A program made the translations under genes and the position numbers. DNA of 64,000 bases from Limnochorda pilosa (GTDB lineage Bacteria; Bacillota; Limnochordia; Limnochordales; Limnochordaceae). This document shows positions 8,388-17,501 of the stretch, piece by piece; position 1 is the stretch's first letter; each line of letters begins with the position of its first letter. Under the pieces are notes generated by a model, which had not been told where the DNA came from, did no database searches, and saw only the letters and a list, made by a program, of their open reading frames with translations. The stretch spans positions 2,480,001 through 2,544,000 of the forward strand of contig NZ_AP014924.1 of NCBI RefSeq assembly GCF_001544015.1, in the 5' to 3' direction.

Positions 8388-8580
8388 ATCCCACGCCCTC
8401 CCTCCGGACCCGGGGCCAGTATAGCGTGGCGGTTGCGGCTCTGTCCACTGCCCAGGCGTCCGCCTGCCCGGGCGTCCACCCTACCGCTCCCAGCCGAGGT
8501 GTCGCCTGATCGGGTGGAAGGGCCGTCTCCCGGCGTTTCGACCGCCAGACGGGAGCGTTCGTGCGGAAGATCGCTTCCCG

Positions 8581-10383
8581 CTACGCCCGCACTTCCTTCG
8601 CATGCTCCCTTAGAACGGCTAGGAACGCCTCGCCGTACCTTTGGAACTTCCCCTCCCCCACTCCTTTGATGGCCATCATGGCCGCCTTGTTCTGGGCGCG
8701 TTCCTGAGCCATCTCCCGGAGCGTGCTGTCGTGAAAGATCACGTAGGGAGGGACCTGTTCCCGCTGGGCCAGCTCCTTGCGCAGGGCGCGGAGGGCTTCG
8801 AACAGGGCGTCGCCGGCGACGATGGTCCGCTCCCGGCGCGGAACCCACCGGTGGACCTGCGCCTGTCCCTTCAGCACCGGCACCGCCTGGGGTGTCAGTC
8901 GCACCACCGGATACTGCCCTTCGGACAGGGCGAGGTATCCCTCGGCGACGAGGAGATGAACCAGGTCTACGATCTCCTTCTCTCGCAGGGACGCGAGGAG
9001 ACCGTATGTGGAGAGCCGGTCGAAACGGAGCTCCCGCACCCGTTTGTCGGAGGAGCCTTTCAGGACCTTGGCCACCAGGGTGACGCCATAGCGCTCCCTC
9101 ATCCGGTGGACGCAGGAGAGGATCTTCTGGGCTTCGACGGTGATCTCCACCCGTTCACCGGGGTCGGCGCAGTTTCCGCAGCGCCCGCAGGGGGCGGGAG
9201 CCTCTTCCCCAAAGTAGCGGAGAAGCTCGTTCTGCAGGCACTGCTGTGTGTGGCAGTAGTCGATCATCGCCTGCAGCTTCCGGTACTCGTTTCGCTTCAG
9301 CTCCTCCGGCAGGGAGGATTGCTCGATCAGGAACTTCTGGATGGGGATGTCGCCGGGGTGGAAGAGAAGGGTGCAGACGGCGGGATCGCCGTCCCTGCCG
9401 GCCCGCCCCGCCTCCTGGTAGTACGCCTCCGGGTTCTTCGGCATGTTGTAGTGGATCACGTACCGGACGTTGGACTTGTTGATGCCCATGCCGAAGGCAT
9501 TGGTGGCCACCATGACCCGGATGTCGTCGTAGAGGAAGCGCTCCTGCGCCTCGTTTCGTTCTTCGTCGGCGAGCCCTGCGTGGTAGCAGCCGGCGGAGAA
9601 GCCCTCTTTCCGGAGGAACTCGTACAGCTGGTCAGCCTCTTTCCGCGTGGCCGTGTAGATGATACCCGCCTGGTCACGGTTCGCTTCGAGGTGTCGCCTT
9701 ACGAATTCCCGTCTGTTCTCCCCGCGGATAACACGGAAGGCGAGGTTTTCGCGTGCGAAGCCGGTGACGAAGATCCCCGTTTCCGGGATGGAGAGGTGGC
9801 GGATGATGTCGGCCCGCACCTCCTCCGTCGCCGTGGCGGTGAAGGCGGCGATGGTGGGGCGCAGAGGGAGACGGCCGATGGCCGAGGCGATGGACAGGTA
9901 GCTGGGACGGAAATCGTGGCCCCACTGGGAGAGGCAGTGGGCTTCGTCCACGGCGACCAGGGGAACGCGTAGGGAAGCGAGGCGCGACAGAAACCGCTCG
10001 GACTCCAGCCGCTCGGGCGCCACGTAGAGCAGCTTGTACGCTCCCGCTGCCGCCGCCCGCAGGCGCTCTTCGATCTCGCTGAAGGAGAGGGTGCTGTTGA
10101 TGGCCGCCGAGGGCAGCCCCAGCCGGTTGAGGGCGTCCACCTGGTCCTTCATCAGCGAGATCAGGGGGGAGATGACAAGGGTCACCCCCTCCGCCATCCG
10201 CGCGGGGATCTGATAACAGATCGACTTGCCCCCGCCGGTGGGCATGATCCCCAGGGTGTCACGGCCCGAGAGGATACGCTCGATGATCTTCCGCTGCCCC
10301 TCCCGGAAAGAGGGGTAGCCGAACGTTTTCTGCAGCACCTCCTCCGCTTGGGCCATCCGCCCGGCAAGCGCGCTTCCGTGCAA
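8581..10383 (-). CDS. recQ: ATP-dependent DNA helicase RecQ
   Basis: A full-length RecQ, about 600 residues. Helicase motifs appear in order: [17 protein letters not shown] (motif 0), [14 protein letters not shown] (Walker A), [28 protein letters not shown] (DEAH box and aromatic loop), FTATATEE, and [14 protein letters not shown] (motif VI). The zinc-binding region has CHTQQC and CGRCGNC, then a winged-helix RQC domain and a C-terminal HRDC domain ([18 protein letters not shown]). I prefer TTG 10383, which has AGGAG ten bases upstream, to the ATG at 10356, which has no clear site; the difference is nine residues. RecQ unwinds 3'-5' in recombination and fork repair. Confidence 0.95.
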   Translation of the reverse strand: MHGSALAGRMAQAEEVLQKTFGYPSFREGQRKIIERILSGRDTLGIMPTGGGKSICYQIPARMAEGVTLVISPLISLMKDQVDALNRLGLPSAAINSTLSFSEIEERLRAAAAGAYKLLYVAPERLESERFLSRLASLRVPLVAVDEAHCLSQWGHDFRPSYLSIASAIGRLPLRPTIAAFTATATEEVRADIIRHLSIPETGIFVTGFARENLAFRVIRGENRREFVRRHLEANRDQAGIIYTATRKEADQLYEFLRKEGFSAGCYHAGLADEERNEAQERFLYDDIRVMVATNAFGMGINKSNVRYVIHYNMPKNPEAYYQEAGRAGRDGDPAVCTLLFHPGDIPIQKFLIEQSSLPEELKRNEYRKLQAMIDYCHTQQCLQNELLRYFGEEAPAPCGRCGNCADPGERVEITVEAQKILSCVHRMRERYGVTLVAKVLKGSSDKRVRELRFDRLSTYGLLASLREKEIVDLVHLLVAEGYLALSEGQYPVVRLTPQAVPVLKGQAQVHRWVPRRERTIVAGDALFEALRALRKELAQREQVPPYVIFHDSTLREMAQERAQNKAAMMAIKGVGEGKFQRYGEAFLAVLREHAKEVRA

Positions 10384-10748
10384 CGTTGCTACACTCCTCT
10401 TGGGGCTTGGGGCCGGGTGTTTCTCTCCATGATTGAGATGATTGAGCAGCAGGAAGCGTTCCACCGCCACGAGCACCCACGCCGCAATGCACCACGGCTC
10501 GTGCGAGGAGGTCCACGTGGTGGCCCCGGCACCGCTCGCTGCAGTGTTCCCGATGACGCTTCCGATCCCTTCGCCAGTCCCGGAGGCCGCAGCGGTAGTC
10601 GAGCCACATCGTCTCGTCGAGATCCTGCATCCACTGCTGGCTGGGTGGGCCGGAGGGCCGGCGGATCTGGGCTTGCAGGATCCCTTCTGAGGCCGACACG
10701 TCCCACCTGGCTCACGAAGGCCTATGAATCGGGTGCGTGAGCGGTTGC
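10384..10748. other. Gap between RecQ and the toxin gene
   Basis: About 365 bases with several overlapping open frames, none of which I could relate to a family or tie to a ribosome site. It contains the RecQ ribosome site at 10394-10401. Nothing else supportable. Confidence 0.4.
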
Positions 10749-11102
10749 CTATTCCGGGAACTTCGCGCGTTCAGCGGCGATGCTGTAGACATCGTTCACA
10801 TCTCCTGGAGCGCGCTTTCCCACTGCGAAGATGCGGACGACGCCGTCGCGAAAGCGGTAGACGAGACGCATGTCAGGCCAGGGATCCCAGTTTGGTGTGG
10901 AACTTGATGCCCAGGCGAGGGATCGCCAGCCGTCTAGCCTGCCTCGGAGGTCCTTTCCCGCCGACGGGTCGTGGCACACCCTCTCGGTCGCGGACTCCAG
11001 GTTTGTCCTCATCTGTTGGAACGCGTCAGGTTCGGGAAAGAACGTCTTGAGGCGAAGCAGGTCGACATGGATGATGCGCTGATCGAACACGTGCGGGTAC
11101 AT
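10749..11102 (-). CDS. RelE/ParE-like toxin of a type II toxin-antitoxin pair
   Basis: A 117-residue protein whose C-terminal half has the RelE-fold pattern: a strand with [21 protein letters not shown] then the end [16 protein letters not shown]. The first half has a helix with basic residues ([13 protein letters not shown]). The ATG follows immediately after the TGA of the upstream antitoxin-like gene, so the two are read as one unit, antitoxin first. Family toxins cut mRNA on the ribosome or poison gyrase; the exact subgroup is not clear. Confidence 0.6.
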   Translation of the reverse strand: MYPHVFDQRIIHVDLLRLKTFFPEPDAFQQMRTNLESATERVCHDPSAGKDLRGRLDGWRSLAWASSSTPNWDPWPDMRLVYRFRDGVVRIFAVGKRAPGDVNDVYSIAAERAKFPE

Positions 11103-11528
11103 TCAGTTGCGACCCCGTGGTGCAATCTCGTCCATGGCCCGCCAGAAGTCCTCGGGCGACACGTCCTGACCCTCGTGGGCTTCCCAGTACATGGCGGCGA
11201 TGACTGCGGAAAGCCGTTCCTCGACGTCCTCAAGCACCTTCGGATTCACGACGACTGCCGCCGGCTCGGATTTGTAAACCAGCAGAATGCTTGGCCGCTG
11301 TCGGAGGCGAGCCAGGAGATTCTGGAAGGACGTCTGCTGTACCTGCGTAGCACCCAGGATCGCTTCCCGGCGAAAAGAGAGAAGGCCCACCAGGGAGTCG
11401 CGCAAGCCGACCAGTGCCGTCAACTCCTCTTCTCTGGCTTCGGACAGGAGCTGAACCACCTCCGCAGCTGCCTGGGTGCCGTACTTGGCCTCGAACGCCT
11501 TGAGAGCAACCGACACGGTATTCCTCAC
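11103..11528 (-). CDS. Putative antitoxin partner (Phd/YefM-like C-terminal features)
   Basis: A 141-residue protein, immediately upstream of the RelE-like toxin (TGA directly followed by ATG). The long helical first half (SVALKAFEAKYGTQAAAEVV) is not typical. The second half, RPSILLVYKSEPAAVVVNP then KVLEDVEERLSAVIAAMYWE, resembles Phd/YefM antitoxins, which present an N-terminal beta segment with a hydrophobic R-P-x-x-V-x-x-x-x-x-P-x-A-V-V motif. So this may be a Phd/YefM-type domain with an N-terminal helical extension. Starts at ATG 11528, with GGGAGGTGAGG just upstream. Confidence 0.5.
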   Translation of the reverse strand: MRNTVSVALKAFEAKYGTQAAAEVVQLLSEAREEELTALVGLRDSLVGLLSFRREAILGATQVQQTSFQNLLARLRQRPSILLVYKSEPAAVVVNPKVLEDVEERLSAVIAAMYWEAHEGQDVSPEDFWRAMDEIAPRGRN

Positions 11529-11760
11529 CTCCCTTGCCTCCCATTTTACGGGTCATTGGACCTACCAGTCAACTGGTGCTTCGAGTGGCCATCGCGGCTC
11601 CCTACATAAGTATGGTCACGAGGCCGTCTGTGATGCGCTCCTTCCGGGGATGCGCGCGTCGCGCCTTCTTCGTGAGGATGCATCGTTTGGGCGATCTCGA
11701 GCACGGACAGGGAGGCGACGAAGGGGATCCCGAGGGCGGCCGGCTGGGGGAAGGCCCAAA
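11529..11760 (-). other. Gap with possible decayed toxin frame
   Basis: About 230 bases. On the minus strand a frame starting with TTG 11764 overlaps the stop of the antitoxin remnant (TTGA), the coupling expected of an antitoxin-toxin pair. It reads GIPFVASLSVLEIAQ before losing any protein-like character. I cannot assign it; if it was a PIN-type toxin it no longer shows the acidic active site. Confidence 0.3.
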
Positions 11761-11979
11761 TCAACTTTCACGGGACCAGTCCCGTCGCAGCGCCTCTACG
11801 TACCCTGCGACCTCCTCGACCCCGGTCAACTCCGGGTGGTCCTCAGCCTTCCAGCCGCCAGCGCTCTTTTCGACCGCCGTGCGAAAGCGTTCTCGCTCGT
11901 GGCCATCGGTCCCATTGTGGCTCATCCTCGCGAGCCTGGCCATCAAGGCGATCATTGCCAGGTGAGATCGCGCCGTCAA
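11761..11979 (-). pseudogene. Remnant of a ribbon-helix-helix antitoxin
   Basis: The last 40 or so codons read AGGWKAEDHPELTGVEEVAG and then YVEALRRDW, the recognisable C-terminal tail of CopG/RHH-type antitoxins (W-x-x-E-D-H-P-E-L). The DNA-binding ribbon-helix-helix that should precede it is absent; the first 30 residues are unrelated and the only start available is a TTG overlapping the GntR gene stop. It is best read as a truncated antitoxin gene. Confidence 0.5.
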
Positions 11980-12623
11980 CTCCTGACCAGCTCCCAGGAC
12001 TCGGTGATGGTCTCGCGCAGCGCTGCAATGTGGGCGCGCATCGCCTCTTCCGCCACGCTCCCGTCACCGGTCCTGAACGCCTCGACGATGGCGCGGTGCT
12101 CTTCGAGCGACTTCTCGGCACGGCCCGGAACAAGAATCGTGCGAAACTGGGAGCGCACGACCCTGGCCCGAAGCACCCTGATCAGTTCGGGGATCTTCTT
12201 GCTCCCGGAGGCCTCATAGATCCTACCGTGAAACCGAACGTTCGTCTGGGAGTATCGGTCGAACTCCCGCTTGTCGATGGCTTCTCGCATCACGTCGAGC
12301 AGGTCGTTCAAGTCGTCAAGCGTCTCCTGTGAGATGCGCTCGGCCGCCAAGCGGGCTGCTGCTCCCTCCAACACTTCGCGAGCAAGGAGGATGTCGACGA
12401 CGTCCTCGAGCGTCAGCTGCGAGACGATGGCGCCGCGGTTGGGGCCGATCGTCACCAATCCCTCCGCGCTGAGCCTTTCGAGGGCCAGACGGACGATGTG
12501 CCGCCCAACGTCATACGTTTCCGCCAGGTGCGTCTCAACCAGGTGCTGGGAGGGGGAGTACTCTCCATCCAGGATGCCCTGGCGGATCTGGTTGTAGACG
12601 TACTCGACACGGTTCCTCGACAT
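11976..12623 (-). CDS. GntR-family transcriptional regulator, FadR/FCD subgroup
   Basis: A 215-residue regulator. The N-terminal winged helix (residues about 5-70) shows VYNQIRQGILDGEYSPSQHL and LALERLSAEGLVTIGPNRGA; the C-terminal half is the all-helical FCD effector domain (DILLAREVLEGAAARLAAER, then RFHGRIYEASGS and EEHRAIVEAFRTGD). FCD regulators usually bind carboxylic acids. The ATG at 12623 has GGAGGA upstream. It is the last gene of the TAXI-TRAP-GntR operon, so the likely target is that operon and its divergent neighbour through the paired sites at 15602-15645. Confidence 0.93.
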   Translation of the reverse strand: MSRNRVEYVYNQIRQGILDGEYSPSQHLVETHLAETYDVGRHIVRLALERLSAEGLVTIGPNRGAIVSQLTLEDVVDILLAREVLEGAAARLAAERISQETLDDLNDLLDVMREAIDKREFDRYSQTNVRFHGRIYEASGSKKIPELIRVLRARVVRSQFRTILVPGRAEKSLEEHRAIVEAFRTGDGSVAEEAMRAHIAALRETITESWELVRS

Positions 12624-12691
12624 GGTCGTCCTCCTCGACGAAGCCCTCGACAGCGCCCATGACGACCCCAGGCTCCTTGATTGCCTGAGCC

Positions 12692-14566
12692 TTATGATGA
12701 CGGCATCCGGGCGGGGTCTATGCCAGGCGGATGGGCGCGTACCTGGAACAACCATACGAGCAAGAAGAGCCCCAGGCCTGCCACGTCCGTCACGATCCCC
12801 TGCCGGATCAGCAAGAGAGCGGCGGCGGCCGCCAAGACCCTCGCCCACCACCGGAGCGGCCCCTGCAGGTAGTTCATGATGGCGACGGCGAGGATGCAAA
12901 CGCCGATTGCCGCCGACGCGGTGCTGAGCATGACCGTATGCCAGGCTCCCTGCAAGAGCAGCGCGGGGTTTCGAGCGAAGAAGAACGGGATGATGAAGGC
13001 CGGCAGCGCCATCTTCAGCGCCGTCCAGCCCGTCCGATCGGGAGAACTCCCTGCGATCGAGGCGGCGGCGTACGACGCCAGCGCAACCGGGGGTGTGATG
13101 GCTGCCAGCACGCCGAAGTAGAAGATGAAGAAGTGGGCCGAAATCGGCTCGATGCCCATCCGCACCAGCGCCGGGACAACCAGGGAGACCAACAGCACGT
13201 AGACGACGGTCGTCGGCATCCCAAGCCCCAGGATGATCGAGGTGACCATCGCGAGCAAGAGCAGGATGAAGCTGGACCCCATGGAAAGGTCGACGAGGAT
13301 GCTCGCAAGGCGTGCCCCAAGCCCCGTCAGCTGCATCACACCCACGACGATGCCGGCCCCTGCTGCCACGACGGAGAGTGTGGCCGCGCTCTTTCCCGCC
13401 TCTTCCAAGGCTGCCGCGATCTGGTGGACCCCGACGCGCTTCACCACCAGGAGGAGCGCCGCCATCCCGAGACCCACCAACGCGGAGAGGGTGGGCGAGT
13501 AACCCGCGATCAGGAGGGCGTAGATGGCGAAGATGGGTACGATGTAGAGCCAGCCCTCCCGCAGGACCTTGACGAGCGGCTCGACCCGGTCGCGCGGCAT
13601 CCCTCTGAGGCCGCGGGCGCGGGAGTAGAGGTCCACCGCCATCCCTGCGGACAAAAAGTAGAGGACCGCAGGCAACGTTGCGGCGAGGGCGATCCGGCCG
13701 TAGGGGACGCCGAGGTAGTCGGCGACGAGAAAGGCGGCCGCGCCCATGATCGGGGGCATGATCTGCCCGCCGGTGGAGGCGACCGACTCGATCGCCCCGG
13801 CGACGTGCGGCGGGTAGCCGCCCAGCTTCATCGCGGGGATCGTGACCGATCCGGTGGTGGCAACGTTCCCCGCGGCGCTGCCCGAAACGCTTCCCACCAG
13901 GGCACTCGCGATGACAGCGACCTTGCCCAGCCCCCCCGTGTACCGGCCGGCCAGGGCCCGGGCGAAGCGCACCAAGACGTTGGAGCCCCCCACGGCCTGC
14001 AAGAGCGCCCCGAAGAGGATGAAGATGATGACGTAGCGGATCATGATCTTGAGCGGCGTGCCGTAAATCCCTGAGTAGGTGAGCAACAGGTGGCTCGTGG
14101 TCGTCTCGAACGAGTAGCCTCGGTGAAGCAGCAGACCCGGCATGGACCGCCCGAAGAGCGCATAGCCGACGAAGACGAGGCCGACGATGGTGAGCGGCCA
14201 CCCGACACTGCGGCGAATCGCGTCGAAGACCAGGACGACGGCAACGACCGACACTCGGATGTCGGCCGGGGTGAACGCGCCCTGTCGATTGATGATCGCC
14301 TGGTAGTTCGAGGCCACGTAGTAGCCCGTGACCGCTGCTGCCACGATGAGTGAGAGATCGATCAGGCCCGCCAGCGGGAGCGAGCGCCCCCGCGAGAACA
14401 GCGGCTTCTGGGCGAAGAGCCCCATCATGGTGATCGCCAGCACGATCGGCAGCTGCTGTTCGACCGGCAGCAGGTAGATGGGCTGCACGACGACGACGAA
14501 GAGGACCGCCGCGGTCCAGCAGAGGCTTCCGAAGACGCGGCGGGCCCGATCGATCACGTTCACCAC
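12692..14566 (-). CDS. TRAP transporter fused permease (4TM + 12TM)
   Basis: A 624-residue integral membrane protein combining the small DctQ-like and large DctM-like TRAP subunits, the form that pairs with TAXI binding proteins. Signature segments include ALVGSVSGSAAGNVATTGS, SVASTGGQIMPPIMGAAAF, and ILGLGMPTTVVYVLLVSL with ITPPVALASYAAA; the first three line up with the two other TRAP permeases in this window. Tandem GTG codons at 14566 and 14563 both overlap the TAXI stop. It should drive sodium- or proton-coupled uptake of an organic acid delivered by the TAXI protein. Confidence 0.95.
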   Translation of the reverse strand: MVNVIDRARRVFGSLCWTAAVLFVVVVQPIYLLPVEQQLPIVLAITMMGLFAQKPLFSRGRSLPLAGLIDLSLIVAAAVTGYYVASNYQAIINRQGAFTPADIRVSVVAVVLVFDAIRRSVGWPLTIVGLVFVGYALFGRSMPGLLLHRGYSFETTTSHLLLTYSGIYGTPLKIMIRYVIIFILFGALLQAVGGSNVLVRFARALAGRYTGGLGKVAVIASALVGSVSGSAAGNVATTGSVTIPAMKLGGYPPHVAGAIESVASTGGQIMPPIMGAAAFLVADYLGVPYGRIALAATLPAVLYFLSAGMAVDLYSRARGLRGMPRDRVEPLVKVLREGWLYIVPIFAIYALLIAGYSPTLSALVGLGMAALLLVVKRVGVHQIAAALEEAGKSAATLSVVAAGAGIVVGVMQLTGLGARLASILVDLSMGSSFILLLLAMVTSIILGLGMPTTVVYVLLVSLVVPALVRMGIEPISAHFFIFYFGVLAAITPPVALASYAAASIAGSSPDRTGWTALKMALPAFIIPFFFARNPALLLQGAWHTVMLSTASAAIGVCILAVAIMNYLQGPLRWWARVLAAAAALLLIRQGIVTDVAGLGLFLLVWLFQVRAHPPGIDPARMPSS

Positions 14567-15537
14567 ACGCCGACCTCCGAGGCGTAGCGAATGACGCCGG
14601 GATGGATGAGGAGGCTGATCTCCTCGGCAGCCTCCGGAGAGAGTAGCGCCGCCTGGTCACCGGAAGGGTGCGCCGCCTTGAGGGCGGGAACGTTGGCGAA
14701 GACCTGCTTCACCATCTCGTAGACCAGATCCTCGGGCAAGTCCGGCTGGAGGTAGATGATCGAGCGCACGAGCACGCCGTCCCCGTCTTCCTCAAGGTCG
14801 TACATGTCGGCCGGGATCTTGCCGGTGGCGTAGGGATAGGACGCCGCCGCGCGGAGCTTGGCCCCATCGATCGAGAGCAGGGTGACGTCCTCCCGCACGG
14901 TCAGGGATTCGATGGCGGGGAACGGCTGGCCGCCGACCATGAAGGCGGCGTCGATCAGGCCGTCGCTCAGGGCGTCCGCGGACTCCTGCCAGCCGAGGTA
15001 GGCCGGCGAGTAGTCGCCCCCCTCAAGCCCATGCGCCCTGAGGACCAACTCGCCGATGACGTTGGCGGACGAGCCTGGGCTACCCAGAGAGACGCGCTTG
15101 CCGCGCAGGTCTTCCACCGACTTGAGGCCGCGGTTCCGCAGCGCAACGAAGACGCCCATGCTCTGGTTCATGACCCAGCCGCCCGTCACGTTGATCTTCC
15201 GGCCGAAGGGGTCGTTACCCATGATGGCGTCGTAGGCGATGTTCTCGTTGGCGATCCCCACTTCGATCTGCCCGCTGGCAAGCAGGTTCATGTTCGCCAC
15301 ACCGCCGCCGGTCTCACGGGCGCTGAACCGGGTTCCCGGAATGGAACGGTTCCAGATGTCGGCCATTGCGACGCCGATCGGGTAGTAGGCGCCAGCTGGA
15401 GATGCCGTCCCGATGGTGACGAAGGGATACTCGCTGGCTGCCAGCGCCTGTGGGGTCGCAGCGGCGAACGCAAGGATCGCGGCGAGCATCGCGAGTCCGG
15501 GCCGCGCGTGCGTTGACTTCGGGTGAACACGAGTCAA
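14560..15537 (-). CDS. TAXI-family TRAP transporter solute-binding protein
   Basis: A 325-residue secreted protein. The TTG start at 15537 has AGGGAGG nine bases upstream and yields a typical signal peptide (RPGLAMLAAILAFAAATPQA). The mature chain opens TIGTASPAGAYYPIGVAMAD, the conserved TAXI binding-site loop, and continues with the family pattern LASGQIEVGIANENIAYDA and LRGKRVSLGSPGSSANVIGE. It overlaps the permease start by 4 to 7 bases. First gene of the operon; its promoter shares an operator with the divergent oxidoreductase gene. Confidence 0.94.
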   Translation of the reverse strand: MTRVHPKSTHARPGLAMLAAILAFAAATPQALAASEYPFVTIGTASPAGAYYPIGVAMADIWNRSIPGTRFSARETGGGVANMNLLASGQIEVGIANENIAYDAIMGNDPFGRKINVTGGWVMNQSMGVFVALRNRGLKSVEDLRGKRVSLGSPGSSANVIGELVLRAHGLEGGDYSPAYLGWQESADALSDGLIDAAFMVGGQPFPAIESLTVREDVTLLSIDGAKLRAAASYPYATGKIPADMYDLEEDGDGVLVRSIIYLQPDLPEDLVYEMVKQVFANVPALKAAHPSGDQAALLSPEAAEEISLLIHPGVIRYASEVGVW

Positions 15538-15577
15538 GAATCATCGCCTCCCTCGAGTGTATGGGGACGTCGCGTTC

Positions 15578-15607
15578 AAGCTAGCACAACCTCGACAGGA
15601 TTGTCAA
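15578..15607 (-). promoter_or_regulatory. Promoter of the TAXI-TRAP-GntR operon
   Basis: Minus strand: TTGACA (15607-15602) and TAGCTT (15583-15578) spaced 18 bases. The -35 hexamer is a perfect consensus and forms part of the left arm of the inverted repeat at 15602-15645. Start of transcription would be near 15571, about 35 bases above the TTG start. Confidence 0.6.
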
Positions 15608-15645
15608 CGACTTCGTCAAATATACCGTCAGCGATTTCGTTGACA
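15602..15645. promoter_or_regulatory. Divergent operator (inverted and direct repeats)
   Basis: TGTCAACGA at 15602-15610 and its exact complement TCGTTGACA at 15637-15645 form a 44-base dyad. Within it two direct copies of CARCGAYTTCGT can be aligned (from 15605 and 15629); each contains a short ACGA/GCGA-NN-TCGT palindrome. The outer arms contain the -35 boxes of both divergent promoters, so a bound protein could control both directions. The GntR regulator encoded in the minus-strand operon is the natural candidate; this is inference. Confidence 0.7.
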
Positions 15646-15668
15646 TGTATGTCACCTCGTGCTACACT
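15640..15668 (+). promoter_or_regulatory. Promoter of the oxidoreductase-aldolase operon
   Basis: TTGACA at 15640-15645 and TACACT at 15663-15668 with a 17-base spacer, close to the vegetative consensus. The predicted first base is near 15675 and the first ATG is at 15676, with no ribosome site between, so the message may be leaderless. The -35 box lies in the right arm of the operator. Confidence 0.7.
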
Positions 15669-15675
15669 TGATGTC

Positions 15676-16497
15676 ATGGAAACCACAGTCCCATCGCATC
15701 CCACTCAGCCCGTGAGTCTTGCCGTAGCGGTTCTGGGGCTCGGTGAAGCAGGCGCCGCGCTCGCGTCCGATCTGGCCGCGCAGGGCGTTCCGGTGCGGGG
15801 GTGGGACCCGGTCGTCAAAGAGGTGCCCTCTGTCGCGATCGTGTCCAGCGCCTCCGAGGCAGTGCGAGGGGCGGAGGTCGTCGTGAGCATCAACAGCGCC
15901 AGGGTGGCGCTCGAGGTTGCCCGCAACCTTGCCCCCGACCTCGGACCGGGACAGGTTTTCGCCGATTTCAACACTGCTTCCCCGAGCCTGAAGGAAAGCC
16001 TCCACGGAGTCGTGGCCGCCACGGGAGCCGAGTTCGTCGATGTCGCCTTGATGGCACCAGTGCCCGGCAGAGGTCTGAGGACGCCTGCGCTTGCCTCGGG
16101 AGTCGGAGCCAGGCGGTTTGCGGCGCTCTTTCAACCGCTGGGGATGCCCGTGACCGTGGTGGACGAACGCCCCGGAAGCGCCGCCTCCCGGAAGCTCCTT
16201 CGCAGCGTCTTCATGAAGGGCCTCGCCGCCGTCCTCCTGGAGGGGCTCGCCGCGGCGGAGAAGCTCGGCTGGGCGGAGTGGTACAAGGAGGAGGTCGCCG
16301 CCACGCTCCGTGAGAGCGACGGTTCACTCGTCGAGCGGCTCATCACCGGCAGCCGGAAGCACGCCGCCCGCAGGGTCCACGAGATGAACGCCGCGGCCGA
16401 GCTCTTGCTCGCGGTCGAGGTGCCGCCGCGGGTCTCGCTCGCAGCCGCGGAGGTCCTGCGGGAGCTTGCGCAGGGAGAGAATGCCGGTCGGACCTGA
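15676..16497 (+). CDS. NAD-binding 6-phosphogluconate-dehydrogenase-like oxidoreductase (DUF1932 type)
   Basis: A 273-residue beta-hydroxyacid dehydrogenase relative. The Rossmann nucleotide motif is AVLGLGEAGAALASDLAAQG (about residues 17-36), followed by the VVVSINSARVALEVA strand. The C-terminal part, KLLRSVFMKGLAAVLLEGLA and AAEKLGWAEWYKEEV, matches DUF1932, where the catalytic lysine of the family is expected. Substrate unknown; the operon suggests oxidation of a hydroxyacid intermediate. The ATG at 15676 directly follows the predicted transcription start. It heads the operon with the DUF6282, PIG-L and aldolase genes. Confidence 0.85.
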   Translation: METTVPSHPTQPVSLAVAVLGLGEAGAALASDLAAQGVPVRGWDPVVKEVPSVAIVSSASEAVRGAEVVVSINSARVALEVARNLAPDLGPGQVFADFNTASPSLKESLHGVVAATGAEFVDVALMAPVPGRGLRTPALASGVGARRFAALFQPLGMPVTVVDERPGSAASRKLLRSVFMKGLAAVLLEGLAAAEKLGWAEWYKEEVAATLRESDGSLVERLITGSRKHAARRVHEMNAAAELLLAVEVPPRVSLAAAEVLRELAQGENAGRT

Positions 16498-16526
16498 CCT
16501 GCGGGCCCTCGTTGGGACGGACTGTC

Positions 16527-17501
16527 ATGAAAACGACCGAAGCACGAAGGGAGCTCATGCCGATGCCACCCACGGTTCCCACGGAGTCCAAGCCCTCCGC
16601 CCGAGCCCGCGAACTGGTGATGGGTGCGTACGACCTCCACGTTCACAGCGGGCCGGACGTGATGAAGCGGCGCATCATGGATCTCGACCTGGCCAGGCGG
16701 TTCGCCGAGGTGGGACTGGCGGGATACGTGATCAAGTCGCACTACGTGGCGACCTCGGCCCGGGCGACACTGGTCAACGCTGCGGTCCCCGGGGTGAGGG
16801 TGCTCGGGTCGGTGGTTCTCAACGCGCTCTCAGGGGGCGTCACCCCGCTCGCCGTTGAGATCGCTGCCCGGGAGGGGGCCCGCCTCGTCTGGATGCCCAC
16901 CGTCGATTCGGAGAACGAGCGCCGGCTGCGGGGAGGGGCCACCGATCAGGCCAAACTGCCCTTCTGGGCCAAGCTCCAGGACGAGATGCGAGAGATGGGC
17001 ATGGAGGCCCCGCCCGTGGCCGTCGTTGACGAATCGGGCGCCGTCCTTCCAGAGACCAGGCAGGTCCTGGAGCGTATCGCCCATCACGGCATGGTCCTCG
17101 CGACCGGGCACCTGAGCCGGGACGAGATCTTCGCCGTCGTCGACGCAGCGCTCGAGGAAGGCGTGAAGCAGATCATCGTCACGCATCCGGACTTCCCCAC
17201 TCAGAACCTCTCGATGGAAGACCAGCGGATGCTGGCCGAGATGGGCGCGTACCTGGAACGGTGCTTCACCACCGCGCACACCGGCAAGATCTCGTGGGAG
17301 GAGATGATCACGCGCATCCGCGCCTCAGGCGTCGCGTCCAACGTCCTCTCGACGGACCTGGGCCAACCTGCCAACCCCCCGGTTGAGGACGGACTCGCCC
17401 TCATGGCCGACAAGCTGCTTGCCGCCGGGTTCTCAGAGGAGGAGGTTCACGCCATGGCCGTGCGCAATACCGTGAAGCTTGCGGGAGGGAGCCCCGCGTG
17501 A
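16527..17501 (+). CDS. DUF6282 family protein (amidohydrolase-like)
   Basis: About 324 residues. The metal-type motif YDLHVHSGPDV and later HPDFPTQNLS and STDLGQPANPP place it with amidohydrolase-like DUF6282 proteins; a homologue lies at 56390-57472. Function of the family is not established; hydrolysis or hydration of a small carboxylate or lactone is a reasonable guess. The start is uncertain: ATG 16527 has a weak site, while ATG 16563 has GGGAG nine bases upstream and would shorten the protein by 12 residues. Its stop overlaps the next gene in a GTGA. Confidence 0.8.
   Translation: MKTTEARRELMPMPPTVPTESKPSARARELVMGAYDLHVHSGPDVMKRRIMDLDLARRFAEVGLAGYVIKSHYVATSARATLVNAAVPGVRVLGSVVLNALSGGVTPLAVEIAAREGARLVWMPTVDSENERRLRGGATDQAKLPFWAKLQDEMREMGMEAPPVAVVDESGAVLPETRQVLERIAHHGMVLATGHLSRDEIFAVVDAALEEGVKQIIVTHPDFPTQNLSMEDQRMLAEMGAYLERCFTTAHTGKISWEEMITRIRASGVASNVLSTDLGQPANPPVEDGLALMADKLLAAGFSEEEVHAMAVRNTVKLAGGSPA

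Noticed and set aside
10384-10715. A possible small protein upstream of recQ on the minus strand
   Set aside because: Three overlapping frames look equally plausible and none has a ribosome site or recognisable motif.
11976-14660. An 894-codon open frame across the GntR and TRAP genes on the minus strand
   Set aside because: Only its last 215 codons (the GntR protein) look like protein; the rest is Arg/Gly/Pro-rich shadow of the TRAP and TAXI genes in another frame, a common effect of high GC.
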